From positions 1 through 60,082 of the forward strand of contig QYQL01000040.1 of NCBI GenBank assembly GCA_007280915.1: DNA of 60,082 nt, in the 5' to 3' direction. Every line of letters starts with the position of its first letter. Within the stretch, counting starts at the first letter, position 1. The position numbers and the translations under genes were made by a program. Under the pieces are notes generated by a model. That model was not told the DNA's origin. It was given only the letters and a program-made list of their open reading frames with translations, and did no database searches. This document shows, piece after piece, positions 1 through 9,084 of the stretch. Source of the stretch: Verrucomicrobiaceae bacterium. GTDB lineage: Bacteria; Verrucomicrobiota; Verrucomicrobiia; Chthoniobacterales; Terrimicrobiaceae.

Positions 1-280
1 ACACGGGAGATCAAATCACCCCCGCCCTGCGGCGTCGCCCCCATTCGCCCGCCTACGCTACGCTCCGGCAGGCGAACGGGGGCGATTTGTGCTTGTCCAG
101 GTTTGATCGCGCACTGTCCAAGTTTGATCGCGCCGCGACAAAGGATTATTCCGGAGGCGCGGCGATGGACACAGGCGGCGGGCGAACTTTCCCGGCATGA
201 GAAAATTACGCGCAAAGCAGGGAGGAAGCTTGCGGAGCAGAAGACAAAGTAGTATCCGCAGTGGACCGGATATCCCACAC
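1..280. other. intergenic region with hairpin and 21-bp-period tandem repeat
   Basis: No credible gene lies before the LacI-type regulator. Positions 36-53 and 67-84 form an 18-bp inverted repeat with two mismatches and a 13-base loop, resembling a REP-like hairpin. Positions 94-112 and 115-133 are two copies of a 19-base unit (TGTCCAGGTTTGATCGCGC, one mismatch) with a 21-bp period, about two helical turns. The pair could be operator half-sites for the downstream regulator, but this is inference. A related string (TTTGATCGCGCCG) recurs near 49077. Confidence 0.5.
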
Positions 281-1390
281 ATGAAGCTTCAAAAGATTTC
301 GTTGGATCACATTGCCAAGCTCGCAGGCGTACACAAGGCCACCGTTTCGCGCGCGCTCCGGAACCATCCGACGATTCCCGTCCACACCAGGGAGCGCATC
401 CACGAGATCGCCAAGCGCGAGGGATACCGCCCGAATCCGCTTGTTGCGATGTATCAGGCGCAGGCGCGCTCGCACCGGCCGACCGCCATGCAGTCGGCGC
501 TTGCGTGGCTGAATGATTACCCGAATCCCACGTGCTGGCAGGAGTTTCCCTGGCTGCGCGGGTATCTGCGCGGAGCCCGTGAGCGCTGCGAGGCGCGGGG
601 GTTTCGACTTGAGGAGATTCCCATCGGCGGGAGTTCGACCGGAAGCGGTGCCGAAGTCGGCCGGGTTTCCGAGATCCTGCGGCAGAGGGGGATCTTCGGC
701 GTCATTCTTCCCCTCATGCTCCACCAGCAATTTTTGCTCGAGGAGTGGTCGGATTGCGTCATCGCCCTCATCGGCAGCGGGAATCAGGTTGAGCCCGGGG
801 CGGCCGTGATGCCGGCTCCCCGCTACTATCCGCAGGGCTTTCCGATTGCGGACCGCGACTTTTATTACAACCTGCGGCTTGCGTTTCAGACGGTCCTGCA
901 GCGCGGCTACACGCGGGTGGGTTTCATTTACAGCCGTTACCTGGACAGGGAATCCGAGGGTCGCGCACAGGCGGCGTTCCTTGTCGAGCAGGCGCAGCTC
1001 CCCGAACCCCAGCGCGTTCCGATTCTCTTTTTGGAGAGCTTCAAGGAGGGGCGTCCCCCGGCGTTTGACCGGTGGATGGAGACCTACAAGCCCGATGCGA
1101 TCCTCTCGATCAACCCGGTTGTCCGCGAATGGGTGCAGGAAACCGGCCTTTCGGTTCCGAATGAATGCGGCCTGGTCAACCTGAACGTGGTGGACGACGT
1201 GGAAAACTGGAGCGGGATCCGCGAAAACCACGAGCTGATCGGTGCCGCCGCAGTGGATCTGCTGATCGGCCAGCTGAGCCGGAACGAACTCGGCGTCCCG
1301 AGGCAGCCGCGCAAAGTTCTGATTCCCGGGGAATGGCATGAGGGAGGAACCCTCCGCCCGCTTTCCTCGCTGGCCGTGGAAAGGCGCTGA
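281..1390 (+). CDS. LacI family transcriptional regulator
   Basis: This is a 369-residue DNA-binding regulator with an N-terminal LacI helix-turn-helix (about residues 3-25: DHIAKLAGVHKATVSRALRN), a hinge region, and a C-terminal periplasmic-binding-protein-like sensor domain (about 60-355). In the family, a sugar or related effector controls binding to an operator. The ATG at 281 is chosen because the helix-turn-helix follows at once; the upstream in-frame codons add an unrelated basic stretch. It converges on the ABC importer genes. No sugar-use gene lies beside it, so the effector is unknown; the tandem repeat at 94-133 might be an autoregulatory operator. Confidence 0.88.
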   Translation: MKLQKISLDHIAKLAGVHKATVSRALRNHPTIPVHTRERIHEIAKREGYRPNPLVAMYQAQARSHRPTAMQSALAWLNDYPNPTCWQEFPWLRGYLRGARERCEARGFRLEEIPIGGSSTGSGAEVGRVSEILRQRGIFGVILPLMLHQQFLLEEWSDCVIALIGSGNQVEPGAAVMPAPRYYPQGFPIADRDFYYNLRLAFQTVLQRGYTRVGFIYSRYLDRESEGRAQAAFLVEQAQLPEPQRVPILFLESFKEGRPPAFDRWMETYKPDAILSINPVVREWVQETGLSVPNECGLVNLNVVDDVENWSGIRENHELIGAAAVDLLIGQLSRNELGVPRQPRKVLIPGEWHEGGTLRPLSSLAVERR

Positions 1391-1394
1391 GCCT

Positions 1395-2165
1395 TTATTT
1401 CAAGGTTCCCGTGCCCCAGCGCCGGTGCAGGAATCTTTCCCATGGAGCAAAGAGCAGCTTGTCCGCGAGCAGCCCGATGACGATGAGCACGATCATCACC
1501 GCCATCACCTGGTCCATGGCATGGAGTTCGCGCCCGTAGTGGAGCAGCTGTCCGAGCCCGAAGCCGGTGAGGATCGTCACAAAAATTTCCGCGGCCATGA
1601 GCGAGCGCCATGCAAACGCCCAGCCCTGCTTCATTCCTCCGACGAGGTAGGGAAGCGACGCCGGAAGAATGACCCGCACCCACGAGTGAAGCCCGGAGGA
1701 GCCCATCGTTTTTGCGGCACGGAGATAGATCGGGGGCATTGAGCGAACCCCGTCGCTGGTGGCGATGATCACCGACCACAGGGTGCCCATGACGACGACG
1801 AACAGCATGGCGGCCTCGGTTTGCCCGAACCAGCCGAGCGCGAGAGGAACCCAGCAGACGCTCGGCAGCGCCTGCATTCCCAGCGCGAGGACCCCGACCG
1901 TGTCCTGGAAAACCTTGAACTTCGCGGTGAAGAGCCCGAGAGGGATGCCCAGAATCAGGCCCGCAAGATACCCGATCAGAAGGCGTTTGACCGTCACGAG
2001 GGTGGCGGATCCCAGCGTCCCGTCGGTGATTGCCTGCCAGAGATACTCGGCGACATTCGATGGCGGCGGGAACATCACCTGCGAAAATTTTCCCGAAGAG
2101 GCTGCGAATTGCCAGATCCCGATCAGGATGGCGAAGAAGATGATCGATGTGAGTGCCCGTTTCAT
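1395..2165 (-). CDS. ABC transporter permease, nitrate/sulfonate/taurine (SsuC/TauC-like) type
   Basis: This 256-residue inner-membrane permease has about six hydrophobic segments and the BPD_transp_1 fold. The EAA-type loop that docks with the ATPase lies around residues 150-180 (YLRAAKTMG...LPYLVGGMKQG). It is the last gene of a three-gene operon with a binding protein and an ATPase. Its ATG overlaps the ATPase stop by 4 bp, which fixes the start and suggests translational coupling. The family imports sulfonates, taurine, nitrate or thiamine precursors; the sequence does not say which. Confidence 0.9.
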   Translation of the reverse strand: MKRALTSIIFFAILIGIWQFAASSGKFSQVMFPPPSNVAEYLWQAITDGTLGSATLVTVKRLLIGYLAGLILGIPLGLFTAKFKVFQDTVGVLALGMQALPSVCWVPLALGWFGQTEAAMLFVVVMGTLWSVIIATSDGVRSMPPIYLRAAKTMGSSGLHSWVRVILPASLPYLVGGMKQGWAFAWRSLMAAEIFVTILTGFGLGQLLHYGRELHAMDQVMAVMIVLIVIGLLADKLLFAPWERFLHRRWGTGTLK

Positions 2166-2974
2166 TCCGAGGCCTCCCTTCCAACTCCCGCTGTGAACCC
2201 CTTGAGAGCGGCTGTGATTTCCGTTGAATAGTGGGCGAGCTCGACGCTGTTGATGTCGCGCGGCCGGGGGAGCGTCACGGCAAACTCCTTGCGGATGCGC
2301 CCGGGATTCGGGGAAAACAGGATGACGCGGTCGCCGAGGCAGGCGGCCTCGCGGACGTTGTGGGTGACGAAGATAATCGTCTTCCGACGCGCCTCCCAGA
2401 TTTTCTGGATGTCGCCGTAAAGCTGTTCGCGCGTCAGGGCATCGAGCGCGGCGAACGGCTCGTCCATGAGCAGGACCCGGGGGTTCGGAGCGAGCGCCCG
2501 GGCGAGGGCCACGCGCTGCTTCATCCCGCCGGAAAGCTCGTGGATATTCGAGTGGTGAAATTTTTCCAGGCCCACGAGATGGAGGTAATACTCCGCCACC
2601 TCGAGCCGTTCCCTGTCGTTGAGCCCCGGCTTGAGCTTCAGTCCGAACATGACGTTGCCCATCACGTCGAGCCACGGGAACAGCGCGTGTTCCTGAAACA
2701 TGACCATCCGGTCGCGTCCCGGCGCGTCGACCGGCTCTCCGTTCGCGAGAACGCTCCCGGAATCCGGCTGCTCGAGCCCGGCGATGATGTTGAGCAGCGT
2801 CGATTTTCCGCACCCGCTCGGTCCGACCAGGCAGACGAACTCGCCTTCGGAAATTTTGAGGCTGATCGAGTCGAGCGCGCTGACGACATGGTGCTTCGTG
2901 GTGAACGATTTGGAAATCCGGTCCACCTCGATCCGCTCGGGCGCAACATTTTTCAGCTCGTGCTCGATGCTCAT
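2162..2974 (-). CDS. ABC transporter ATP-binding protein, nitrate/sulfonate/taurine (SsuB/TauB-like) type
   Basis: This 270-residue cytoplasmic ATPase energises the importer. The Walker A motif is GPSGCGKST (about residues 52-60), the signature is LSGGMKQRVALARAL, the Walker B is VLLMDEPFAALD, and the switch His follows in IIFVTHN. Size and motif spacing match SsuB/TauB/NrtD. It overlaps the binding-protein stop by 4 bp upstream and the permease start by 4 bp downstream, so all three are one operon. Substrate is not evident. Confidence 0.93.
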   Translation of the reverse strand: MSIEHELKNVAPERIEVDRISKSFTTKHHVVSALDSISLKISEGEFVCLVGPSGCGKSTLLNIIAGLEQPDSGSVLANGEPVDAPGRDRMVMFQEHALFPWLDVMGNVMFGLKLKPGLNDRERLEVAEYYLHLVGLEKFHHSNIHELSGGMKQRVALARALAPNPRVLLMDEPFAALDALTREQLYGDIQKIWEARRKTIIFVTHNVREAACLGDRVILFSPNPGRIRKEFAVTLPRPRDINSVELAHYSTEITAALKGFTAGVGREASE

Positions 2975-3921
2975 GGGTGCCAGATCAATTTGTCGAGGTT
3001 CACGTTGGCGCGGAGGAACCCGACCTGGCGGGCCTGTGCCAGGAAGGTTTCAAACGGCGCGGCGGAAATTTCATCGGATGGGACAAGGCGTGTCCAGGCC
3101 TCGTCGACCAGATCCCTCGACATCTTCTTGTGCATGATCGCCCCGAGTTCGTCACAGATCCGCTTGCGGGCCTCCTCCGGGTTGGCAAGAACCCATGCGG
3201 TCAGCTCACGATGCGCCGCGAGAAATTTCGCGGCGAGTGCGGGATTGTCATTCAAAAATTCCTCCCGCCCGGCGAGCACGGTTGTCAGCGCGTCCCGGTC
3301 GGCAAAAAAGATTTTTCCTCCGGCCTCGTTCATCAGGCGGGTGACCCACGGTTCAACGGTCCACGCCGCGTCGATCTTCCCCTCCTGAAAAAGCGGGAGA
3401 ATGTCGGGATTCGCCGTCGGGATCACCCGGGCGTCGCCGCCCACGAGGGTCACCTTGATTCCGTGCGAGATCAACCATGCCCGGCATTCCACGTCCTGTG
3501 TGTTGCCGAGCTGTGGGGTGGCGATCGTCTTGCCGCGGAAATCCTCCGGCTTGGTGATGCCGTCGCCCCGGACGAGTAGGGCCTCTCCGCCGCGCATCGC
3601 TCCGCTGAGCACGCGCACGTCGCGGCCGTTTGCCCGAGCGTAGGCGTTCACGACCGGGCTCGGGCCCACATACGTGAAATCTACGGCCTTGGTGAAGATC
3701 CCCTCCATCGCAGACGGCCCCGCATTGTAAACCATCCACTCGATTTTCACCGGCACTCCCAGGCGGGACTCGAACCAGCCGTTCCCCTCGCGCGACATGT
3801 TCGCGGCGACCAGCGCCTGCGCGTGGGTGACATTCGGAAACAACCCCACGCGGACCACCTGCTGCGCGGGAAGCACGGCGGCGGACAGGCCAAGGAGCCC
3901 AGTGACGAGTTTCCAAATCAT
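2971..3921 (-). CDS. ABC transporter substrate-binding protein (SsuA/TauA/NMT1-like)
   Basis: This 316-residue exported binding protein is the first gene of the importer operon. An N-terminal signal peptide (MIWKLVTGLLGLSAAVLPAQ) leads into VVRVGLFPNVTHAQALVA and a two-lobed NMT1/TauA fold, including the family-typical VDFTYVGPSPVVNAY and DFRGKTIATPQLGNTQD segments. The start at 3921 is chosen for the signal peptide; a longer frame to 4080 would overlap thrB and lacks export features. It is divergent from thrB. No lipobox is seen. Related proteins bind aliphatic sulfonates, nitrate or hydroxymethylpyrimidine analogues. Confidence 0.88.
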   Translation of the reverse strand: MIWKLVTGLLGLSAAVLPAQQVVRVGLFPNVTHAQALVAANMSREGNGWFESRLGVPVKIEWMVYNAGPSAMEGIFTKAVDFTYVGPSPVVNAYARANGRDVRVLSGAMRGGEALLVRGDGITKPEDFRGKTIATPQLGNTQDVECRAWLISHGIKVTLVGGDARVIPTANPDILPLFQEGKIDAAWTVEPWVTRLMNEAGGKIFFADRDALTTVLAGREEFLNDNPALAAKFLAAHRELTAWVLANPEEARKRICDELGAIMHKKMSRDLVDEAWTRLVPSDEISAAPFETFLAQARQVGFLRANVNLDKLIWHP

Positions 3922-3997
3922 GACAGTCGGAAGGATTGCCGGAAATCCGCCCGAGTCAACGCGAGATATCTTCTTTTCCGGCGGCGGGCGATCGCCC

Positions 3998-4852
3998 ATG
4001 ATGGACCGGATGAATGAAGCGCGCGTGAGAGTGCCGGCGACGACGGCGAATCTGGGTCCGGGTTTCGACTGCCTCGGCATCGCCCTCCAGATTTACAACA
4101 CGACGACCGTCCGCCGCGGCCGCGGTCCCGCAAAGGGCATCATGGCGGAGGAGGCCGCCGATCTGTTTTTCCGCGAGGCGAAGATGCGCCCGTTTGCATT
4201 CCACTGGGAAGTGGAGGGGTCTGTTCCCCGTTCGCGGGGGCTCGGCAGCAGCGTCACCGTGCGCCTCGGGATTCTCCACGGCCTCAACGAACTCGGCGGA
4301 CGCCCACTCAACCGCTCGGATCTCTTCCGCCAGTGCGCCGGGCTGGAAGGACACCCGGACAATGCGGCCCCGGCCGCTTTCGGCGGGTTCACGATCGTTC
4401 CCGGCTCTGGCCCGCTCCAGAGATATCCCGTGGATCGGGACCTGCGCTTTGTCCTTCTCATTCCCGACTTCGAGATTTCGACTCCCGCCGCCCGCCAGGC
4501 GCTTCCGCGCACGGTGGCATTTCAGGATGCGGCCTTCACGGCGGCCAACGCGGCAGCCGTGGCGGCGGCGTTCGCCACGCAGAACTATTCCGCTCTCAAG
4601 GGCGCCCTGCAGGACCGGCTGCATGAACCCTTCCGCGAACCGCTGATCCCCTGTCTCTCACCGGTCATCGAGGCGGCCTGCGACGCGGGGGCATTGGGCG
4701 GCTGGCTCAGTGGATCGGGCTCGACGGTCGCCTGCGCCACGCTCCGGAATCCGGAAAAAACCGCCCATGCGATGATCGTCGCCTCCGGACTCGACGAGGC
4801 GGTTGCGATCGTCGTCCGCGCCGATAATTCCGGCGTGAAGATCCTCGCATGA
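3998..4852 (+). CDS. thrB: homoserine kinase
   Basis: ThrB phosphorylates L-homoserine with ATP to O-phosphohomoserine, the penultimate step of threonine synthesis. The 284-residue GHMP-kinase protein begins with the diagnostic VRVPATTANLGPGFDCLGIAL and carries the ATP loop PRSRGLGSSVTVRLG (about residues 80-95). A C-terminal GGWLSGSGSTVACAT motif completes the fold. Three nearby ATG codons (3998, 4001, 4010) are possible and no strong ribosome-binding site decides between them. The stop overlaps the lpxK start by 4 bp. Other threonine genes are not nearby. Confidence 0.9.
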   Translation: MMDRMNEARVRVPATTANLGPGFDCLGIALQIYNTTTVRRGRGPAKGIMAEEAADLFFREAKMRPFAFHWEVEGSVPRSRGLGSSVTVRLGILHGLNELGGRPLNRSDLFRQCAGLEGHPDNAAPAAFGGFTIVPGSGPLQRYPVDRDLRFVLLIPDFEISTPAARQALPRTVAFQDAAFTAANAAAVAAAFATQNYSALKGALQDRLHEPFREPLIPCLSPVIEAACDAGALGGWLSGSGSTVACATLRNPEKTAHAMIVASGLDEAVAIVVRADNSGVKILA

Positions 4853-6039
4853 GACGCTGGATCGAGGGTCTCGAGACCTTTGCAATCGACGTCATTCTCG
4901 GCCGCCGCTACGGCCGCCGGGCGGATGCGCTCCGCTGGATTCTCTGGGTTCTCTCGCTCGTTTACCTGCGCATCGTCGAGGCCCGGCTGTGGCTCTACCG
5001 GAACCGGATTTTCCGGAGCCATTCCCAAGGCTGCCTCGTCATCAGTGTCGGCAACCTGACCGTCGGGGGAACCGGCAAAACCCCGGTTGTCGAACTGCTC
5101 GCCCGCGCCCTCCAGCAGGGCGGCCGCCGGGTTGCCATCCTCAGCCGCGGATACAAGAGCGTCCCCCGGCCGTTCTTTCTCCGGCTCCTCGACAAGCTCA
5201 CGAAACACAAAGCCGTTTTTGTTCCCCGCGTGGTATCCGACGGAAAGTCGCTGCTGCTCGACTCGCGGACGGCGGGCGACGAGCCGTTCCTTCTCGCCAA
5301 CAACCTGCGCGGCGTGGTGGTGCTGGTGGACCGCGACCGCGTGAAGAGCGGGACGTATGCCGTTCGGGAGTTCGGCGCGGACGCCCTCATCCTCGACGAC
5401 GGCCTCCAATACATCAAGATGAGGCACGGGCTGGAGATCGTGCTGGTGGACCGGCAGGCGCCGTTCGGAAATGAATTCATGCTTCCCCGGGGAACGCTCC
5501 GCGAGCCCCCCCGGAACCTCCGCCGCGCCACGCACATCTTCCTCACCAAATGCGACGGCTCGGACAACTCGGCGATTGTCGCCCGCATCCGGAAATACAA
5601 CCGCACGGCTGACATCATCGAGTGCTCGCACCGGCCGAAGCATCTCCGGAACTTTGCGACTGGAGAGCTCAAGCCGCTTGAGTTCCTTCGCGGTCTGCGC
5701 ATCGGTGCCCTCAGCGGCATCGCCGTCCCGGAAAGCTTTGAAAACGCGCTGCGCTCGCTCGACGCGGAGATCGAGCTCGCAAAATCCTACAACGACCACC
5801 ACCGCTACACGGCACGCGAGATCGAGAACTTCCTCCGCCGCTGCTCGCGCCGCGAGCTCGATGCCGTCATCACCACCGAGAAGGATGCCGTCCGTATCCC
5901 GCGTATCCCGGACCCCGAGGTCCCTCTATATTACCTCCGGGTCGAAATCGAGATCCTGGCCGGGCAAGCCTCATGGGAGCGGTTTGTGGACCGCCTGACG
6001 CGCCCGCAGCCGGTGATCCCCCCGCACAAGTTTTATTGA
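4849..6039 (+). CDS. lpxK: tetraacyldisaccharide 4'-kinase
   Basis: LpxK transfers phosphate from ATP to the 4' position of the lipid A disaccharide at the inner membrane, so the cell makes lipid A and has an outer membrane. The 396-residue protein has an N-terminal hydrophobic helix (about residues 25-45), the P-loop in ISVGNLTVGGTGKTPVVE (about 65-80), and the family motifs ILSRGYKS and ALILDDGLQY. Length is a little above the usual 330-350. It is translationally coupled to thrB by an ATGA overlap. ppnP follows closely. Confidence 0.92.
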   Translation: MRRWIEGLETFAIDVILGRRYGRRADALRWILWVLSLVYLRIVEARLWLYRNRIFRSHSQGCLVISVGNLTVGGTGKTPVVELLARALQQGGRRVAILSRGYKSVPRPFFLRLLDKLTKHKAVFVPRVVSDGKSLLLDSRTAGDEPFLLANNLRGVVVLVDRDRVKSGTYAVREFGADALILDDGLQYIKMRHGLEIVLVDRQAPFGNEFMLPRGTLREPPRNLRRATHIFLTKCDGSDNSAIVARIRKYNRTADIIECSHRPKHLRNFATGELKPLEFLRGLRIGALSGIAVPESFENALRSLDAEIELAKSYNDHHRYTAREIENFLRRCSRRELDAVITTEKDAVRIPRIPDPEVPLYYLRVEIEILAGQASWERFVDRLTRPQPVIPPHKFY

Positions 6040-6077
6040 CTTGCCAGACCGCCTTCTCCGGGCATTTTTCCCTGACC

Positions 6078-6392
6078 ATGGAATTTTCCAACGTCACCGC
6101 CATCGCCAAAGCGAACGTCTATTTCGACGGACGCGTCGTCTCGCATTCCATCCTCTCAGCCGATGGGTCCAAGCGTACGCTCGGGCTGATTTATCCCGGC
6201 ACCTATCACTTCGGCACCGATGCGGCCGAGCGAATGGAGATCACCGACGGGACCTGCTCGGTCGTCCTCGACGGAACCGATGCGCGCCGGGATTACAATG
6301 CCGGGTCCGCCTTTGAAGTCCCCGCAAAATCGGGTTTCACGATCAAGGTGGAGGGCGGGATCTGCCAGTATGTCTGCTCGTTTCTCGTTTGA
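6078..6392 (+). CDS. ppnP: pyrimidine/purine nucleoside phosphorylase (PpnP family)
   Basis: This small cupin-fold protein (104 residues, usual size) matches PpnP/DUF1255, which splits nucleosides with phosphate into the base and ribose-1-phosphate. Diagnostic stretches are ANVYFDGRVVSHSIL, KTLG-like KRTLGLIYPGTYHFGT, and C-terminal CQYVCSF. The ATG at 6078 begins exactly where the family does. The gene follows lpxK by 38 bp on the same strand and may be in its transcript. Confidence 0.88.
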   Translation: MEFSNVTAIAKANVYFDGRVVSHSILSADGSKRTLGLIYPGTYHFGTDAAERMEITDGTCSVVLDGTDARRDYNAGSAFEVPAKSGFTIKVEGGICQYVCSFLV

Positions 6393-6402
6393 GCGACAGC
6401 AG

Positions 6403-6430
6403 TTGCGCGCTGGCTGAAAACACGTATTTT
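6403..6430 (+). promoter_or_regulatory. possible vegetative promoter before the zinc peptidase
   Basis: TTGCGC (6403-6408) and TATTTT (6425-6430) are spaced by 16 bp and lie just before the ATG at 6439 in a 46-base gap. The boxes are weak matches to sigma-70 and would leave almost no leader, so this is a tentative call. Confidence 0.25.
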
Positions 6431-6438
6431 TACAAACT

Positions 6439-7113
6439 ATGATGATCTGGATCCTCCTCATTGGCGTGCCGATGCTGATCGGTCTCTGGGCGCAATCGAA
6501 GGTCTCCGGCGCGTTCAACCGCTGGAAGCAGGTGCGCGCCGCCTCGAACCTGACCGGGGCCGAGGCAGCGCAGCGGATTCTCGCGGCCGCAAACATCCAT
6601 GATGTCGAGATCGTCCCGATCCGCGACGCGCTTGGCGACCATTACGACCCGGCAAAAAAGCGGCTCTGCCTCTCGCCAGACATCTACGGGACTCCATCCG
6701 TCGCGGCCCTCGGGATCGCAGCGCACGAGTGCGGGCATGCGATCCAGCACGCGAACTCCTATGCGCCTTTGAAGTGGCGAATGCTTGCGGTGCCGGCCAC
6801 GCAGTTCGCCTCGCAGATGCTCCCGATCATCTTCATCGCGGGCCTGTTCTTCCACGCGTTCCATCTCATCTTCATCGCAATCGCCTGCTTTTTTGTCCTT
6901 GTCGTATTCAACTTGATCACCCTGCCGGTGGAATTCGATGCCTCCCGGCGCGCAAAAATCATCCTTCAGAACATGGGGATGGTGAAGCAGGGCGAGGAGG
7001 CAAGCGGAGTGAACGACGTTCTGGACGCGGCGGCGCTGACATATGTCGCGGCTTTTGTCGCCGCGCTCGGCCAGCTTCTTTTCTTCATCCTCCAGGCAAC
7101 GCGCTCGCGCTGA
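6439..7113 (+). CDS. membrane zinc metallopeptidase (YugP/DUF4344-type neutral zinc protease)
   Basis: This 224-residue integral membrane protein has the zinc motif HECGH in LGIAAHECGHAIQHAN (about residues 92-107), flanked by an N-terminal helix (1-18) and later hydrophobic helices (about 117-165 and 200-220). This arrangement is that of the YugP family of putative membrane metallopeptidases, whose substrates are largely unknown. The TGA overlaps the thiD ATG by one base (7113), so the two are probably co-transcribed. Confidence 0.82.
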   Translation: MMIWILLIGVPMLIGLWAQSKVSGAFNRWKQVRAASNLTGAEAAQRILAAANIHDVEIVPIRDALGDHYDPAKKRLCLSPDIYGTPSVAALGIAAHECGHAIQHANSYAPLKWRMLAVPATQFASQMLPIIFIAGLFFHAFHLIFIAIACFFVLVVFNLITLPVEFDASRRAKIILQNMGMVKQGEEASGVNDVLDAAALTYVAAFVAALGQLLFFILQATRSR

Positions 7114-7892
7114 TGCGGCCGGTTGTCCTCAGCATAGCCGGCTCGGATAATTCCTGCGGTGCCGGCGCGCAGGCCGACCTGAAAACCATCACCGCGCTCG
7201 GTTGTTACGCGCAAACCGCAATCACCTGCGTCGTCGCGGAAGTGCCGGGCAGGGTCAGCGCGATCCAGGCGGTCCGGCCGGACATCGTCGCTGACCAGGT
7301 CCGGCTCAGCCTCGAAGCCTTTCCGGTTTCCGCGATCAAAACCGGGATGCTCTACTCGATGGCGATCATCCGGGCGGTTTCCGCGGAATTCGGGCGGCTC
7401 AAAAAAATTCCGTCGCTCGTCGTGGACCCGGTCATGGTCGCATCCAGCGGCGATCCGCTCCTCAGGCCATCGGCCATTTCGGCCTACAAAGAGCTTCTTT
7501 TCCCGATTGCAGCTCTCGTCACCCCGAACCTCGACGAGCTCCGCATCCTCTCCGGCATGCCCTGCCGGGATCTGATCGGGATGAAAGCCGCCGGGCGCTC
7601 GCTTGTGGAGAAATTCGGGGTGCCATTCCTTCTCAAGGGCGGCCATCTCAAGACCAGGCTGGCCGTCGACATCCTGGCGACGGCGAAGGAGTTTATCGAA
7701 TTCCAATCGCCGTTCGTCCGCGGTGCCGACACCCACGGGACCGGCTGCACGCTCTCATCGGCCATCGCCGCCGGCCTGGCTCAGGGACTCTCCTTGCCCG
7801 ATGCGGTCGGCCAAGCCAAGGCGTATATCACCGAAGCGATCGAAACCCGCCTGCGCTGGAAAAAAACCTCAGCCCTCAAACACGGCGTCTGA
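7113..7892 (+). CDS. thiD: hydroxymethylpyrimidine/phosphomethylpyrimidine kinase
   Basis: ThiD phosphorylates hydroxymethylpyrimidine twice to the diphosphate used in thiamine synthesis. The 259-residue ribokinase-fold protein opens with VLSIAGSDNSCGAGAQADLKT (family form AGSDxSGGAGIQAD) and ends with the anion-hole motif DTHGTGCTLSSAIAA. The ATG at 7113 gives the standard N-terminus. It sits downstream of the zinc peptidase with a 1-bp overlap and converges on tyrS. No THI-box is visible and no other thi gene is present. Confidence 0.9.
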   Translation: MRPVVLSIAGSDNSCGAGAQADLKTITALGCYAQTAITCVVAEVPGRVSAIQAVRPDIVADQVRLSLEAFPVSAIKTGMLYSMAIIRAVSAEFGRLKKIPSLVVDPVMVASSGDPLLRPSAISAYKELLFPIAALVTPNLDELRILSGMPCRDLIGMKAAGRSLVEKFGVPFLLKGGHLKTRLAVDILATAKEFIEFQSPFVRGADTHGTGCTLSSAIAAGLAQGLSLPDAVGQAKAYITEAIETRLRWKKTSALKHGV

Positions 7893-7916
7893 CTTTCCGC
7901 GACAATCAATGCCGCA

Positions 7917-9079
7917 TCAGCCCGAGATCCTCACCGCGCGGGTTTTGTCGAGCTTGAGGACGCCGGTTTCGCCTTCGGCGAGGACGACTTTTGGATCCGA
8001 GACTTTTTCCCCGCGCCACTGAATGCTCCCGCCTTCGATGAGGCGCCGGGCGTCGGAGCGCGAGCGGGAAACCTTGAAGCATTGCGCGAACGCTTCGACG
8101 ACGAGGCTCACGAAATCGCGCGCCGCGCCGGGAACGAATGATGGCAGCTCGGCGGACTCGAGGTCGCGCGCGCTGAAGCGGGTGCTGAATTCCTCAAGCG
8201 CGCGGGCGGCTGCGGCTGCGCCATGAAAGCGCTCAGTGATCCTGCGGGCCAGAGCCTTTTTGGCTTCCATCGGGTGCATGTCCGCAGGCAGCACCTCATG
8301 GAGAAGGATCTGATAATACCGGGCCATGAGCTCGTCGCTGATACTCATGAGCTTTCCGAACATGTCGCCGGGAGATTCGTTGAGCGCGACGTAATTGCCG
8401 AGGCTCTTGCTCATCTTCTGGTGTCCGTCGAGGCCTTCGAGGATCGGCATCGTCATGGCGACCTGCTGCTGCTGGCCCTCCTCGCGCTGGAGGTCGCGGC
8501 CGACCATGATGTTGAAGAGCTGGTCGGTGCCGCCGAGCTCGACGTCAGACCGGATCATCACGGAGTCCCACCCCTGCATGATCGGATACTGGATCTCGTG
8601 GGCGCGGATCGGCTGGCCCTTGTCGAGGCGGTCGCGGAATCCTCGCGCACCAGCATCTGCTGGAGGGTGACCCGGCTGTTGAGCTTGATCACCTCTTCGA
8701 AGCTCATCGCCTCGAACCACTCGCCGTTGAAGACGATCTTCGCGCGCTCGCGTGTGAGGATTTTGAACGCCTGCTCCTGGTAGCTCTTCGCATTCGCGAG
8801 CACCTGGTCGTGCGTGAGCTGCGGCCGCGTGACCGAGCGTCCACTCGGATCGCCGATCATCGCCGTGAAATCCCCGATGATCAGAATCGCCTCGTGACCG
8901 GCATCCTGGAATTCGCGGAGCTTCGACAGGACGACCCCGTGACCGAGGTGGATGTCCGGTGCGGTCGGGTCAACGCCCAGCTTGATCCGCAGCGGACGGC
9001 CGAGCGCGAGCTTCGCCTCCAACTCGGCCTCGCTGTGAACTTTTGCGCAGCCCCGGGTGAGAACAGAGAGTGTGGACAT
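7917..9079 (-). CDS. tyrS: tyrosyl-tRNA synthetase, interrupted by a one-base frameshift
   Basis: TyrS attaches tyrosine to tRNA(Tyr). The N-terminal half (from the ATG at 9079) carries the HIGH-type motif DIHLGHGVVLSKLREFQ; the C-terminal half carries GGTDQLFNIMVGRD, the KMSKS loop (HQKMSKSLGN) and an S4-like RNA-binding tail (SRSDARRLIEGG). The halves are in different frames. Around 8638-8641 the coding strand reads GAGGATTCCGCGACC, where homologous order QQMLVRED-FRDRLDKGQP requires one extra T. One missing base in a short T run is the simplest explanation. As the gene is normally essential, a sequencing or assembly error is likely, but a real mutation is possible. Confidence 0.88.
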
Positions 9080-9084
9080 GGGAA

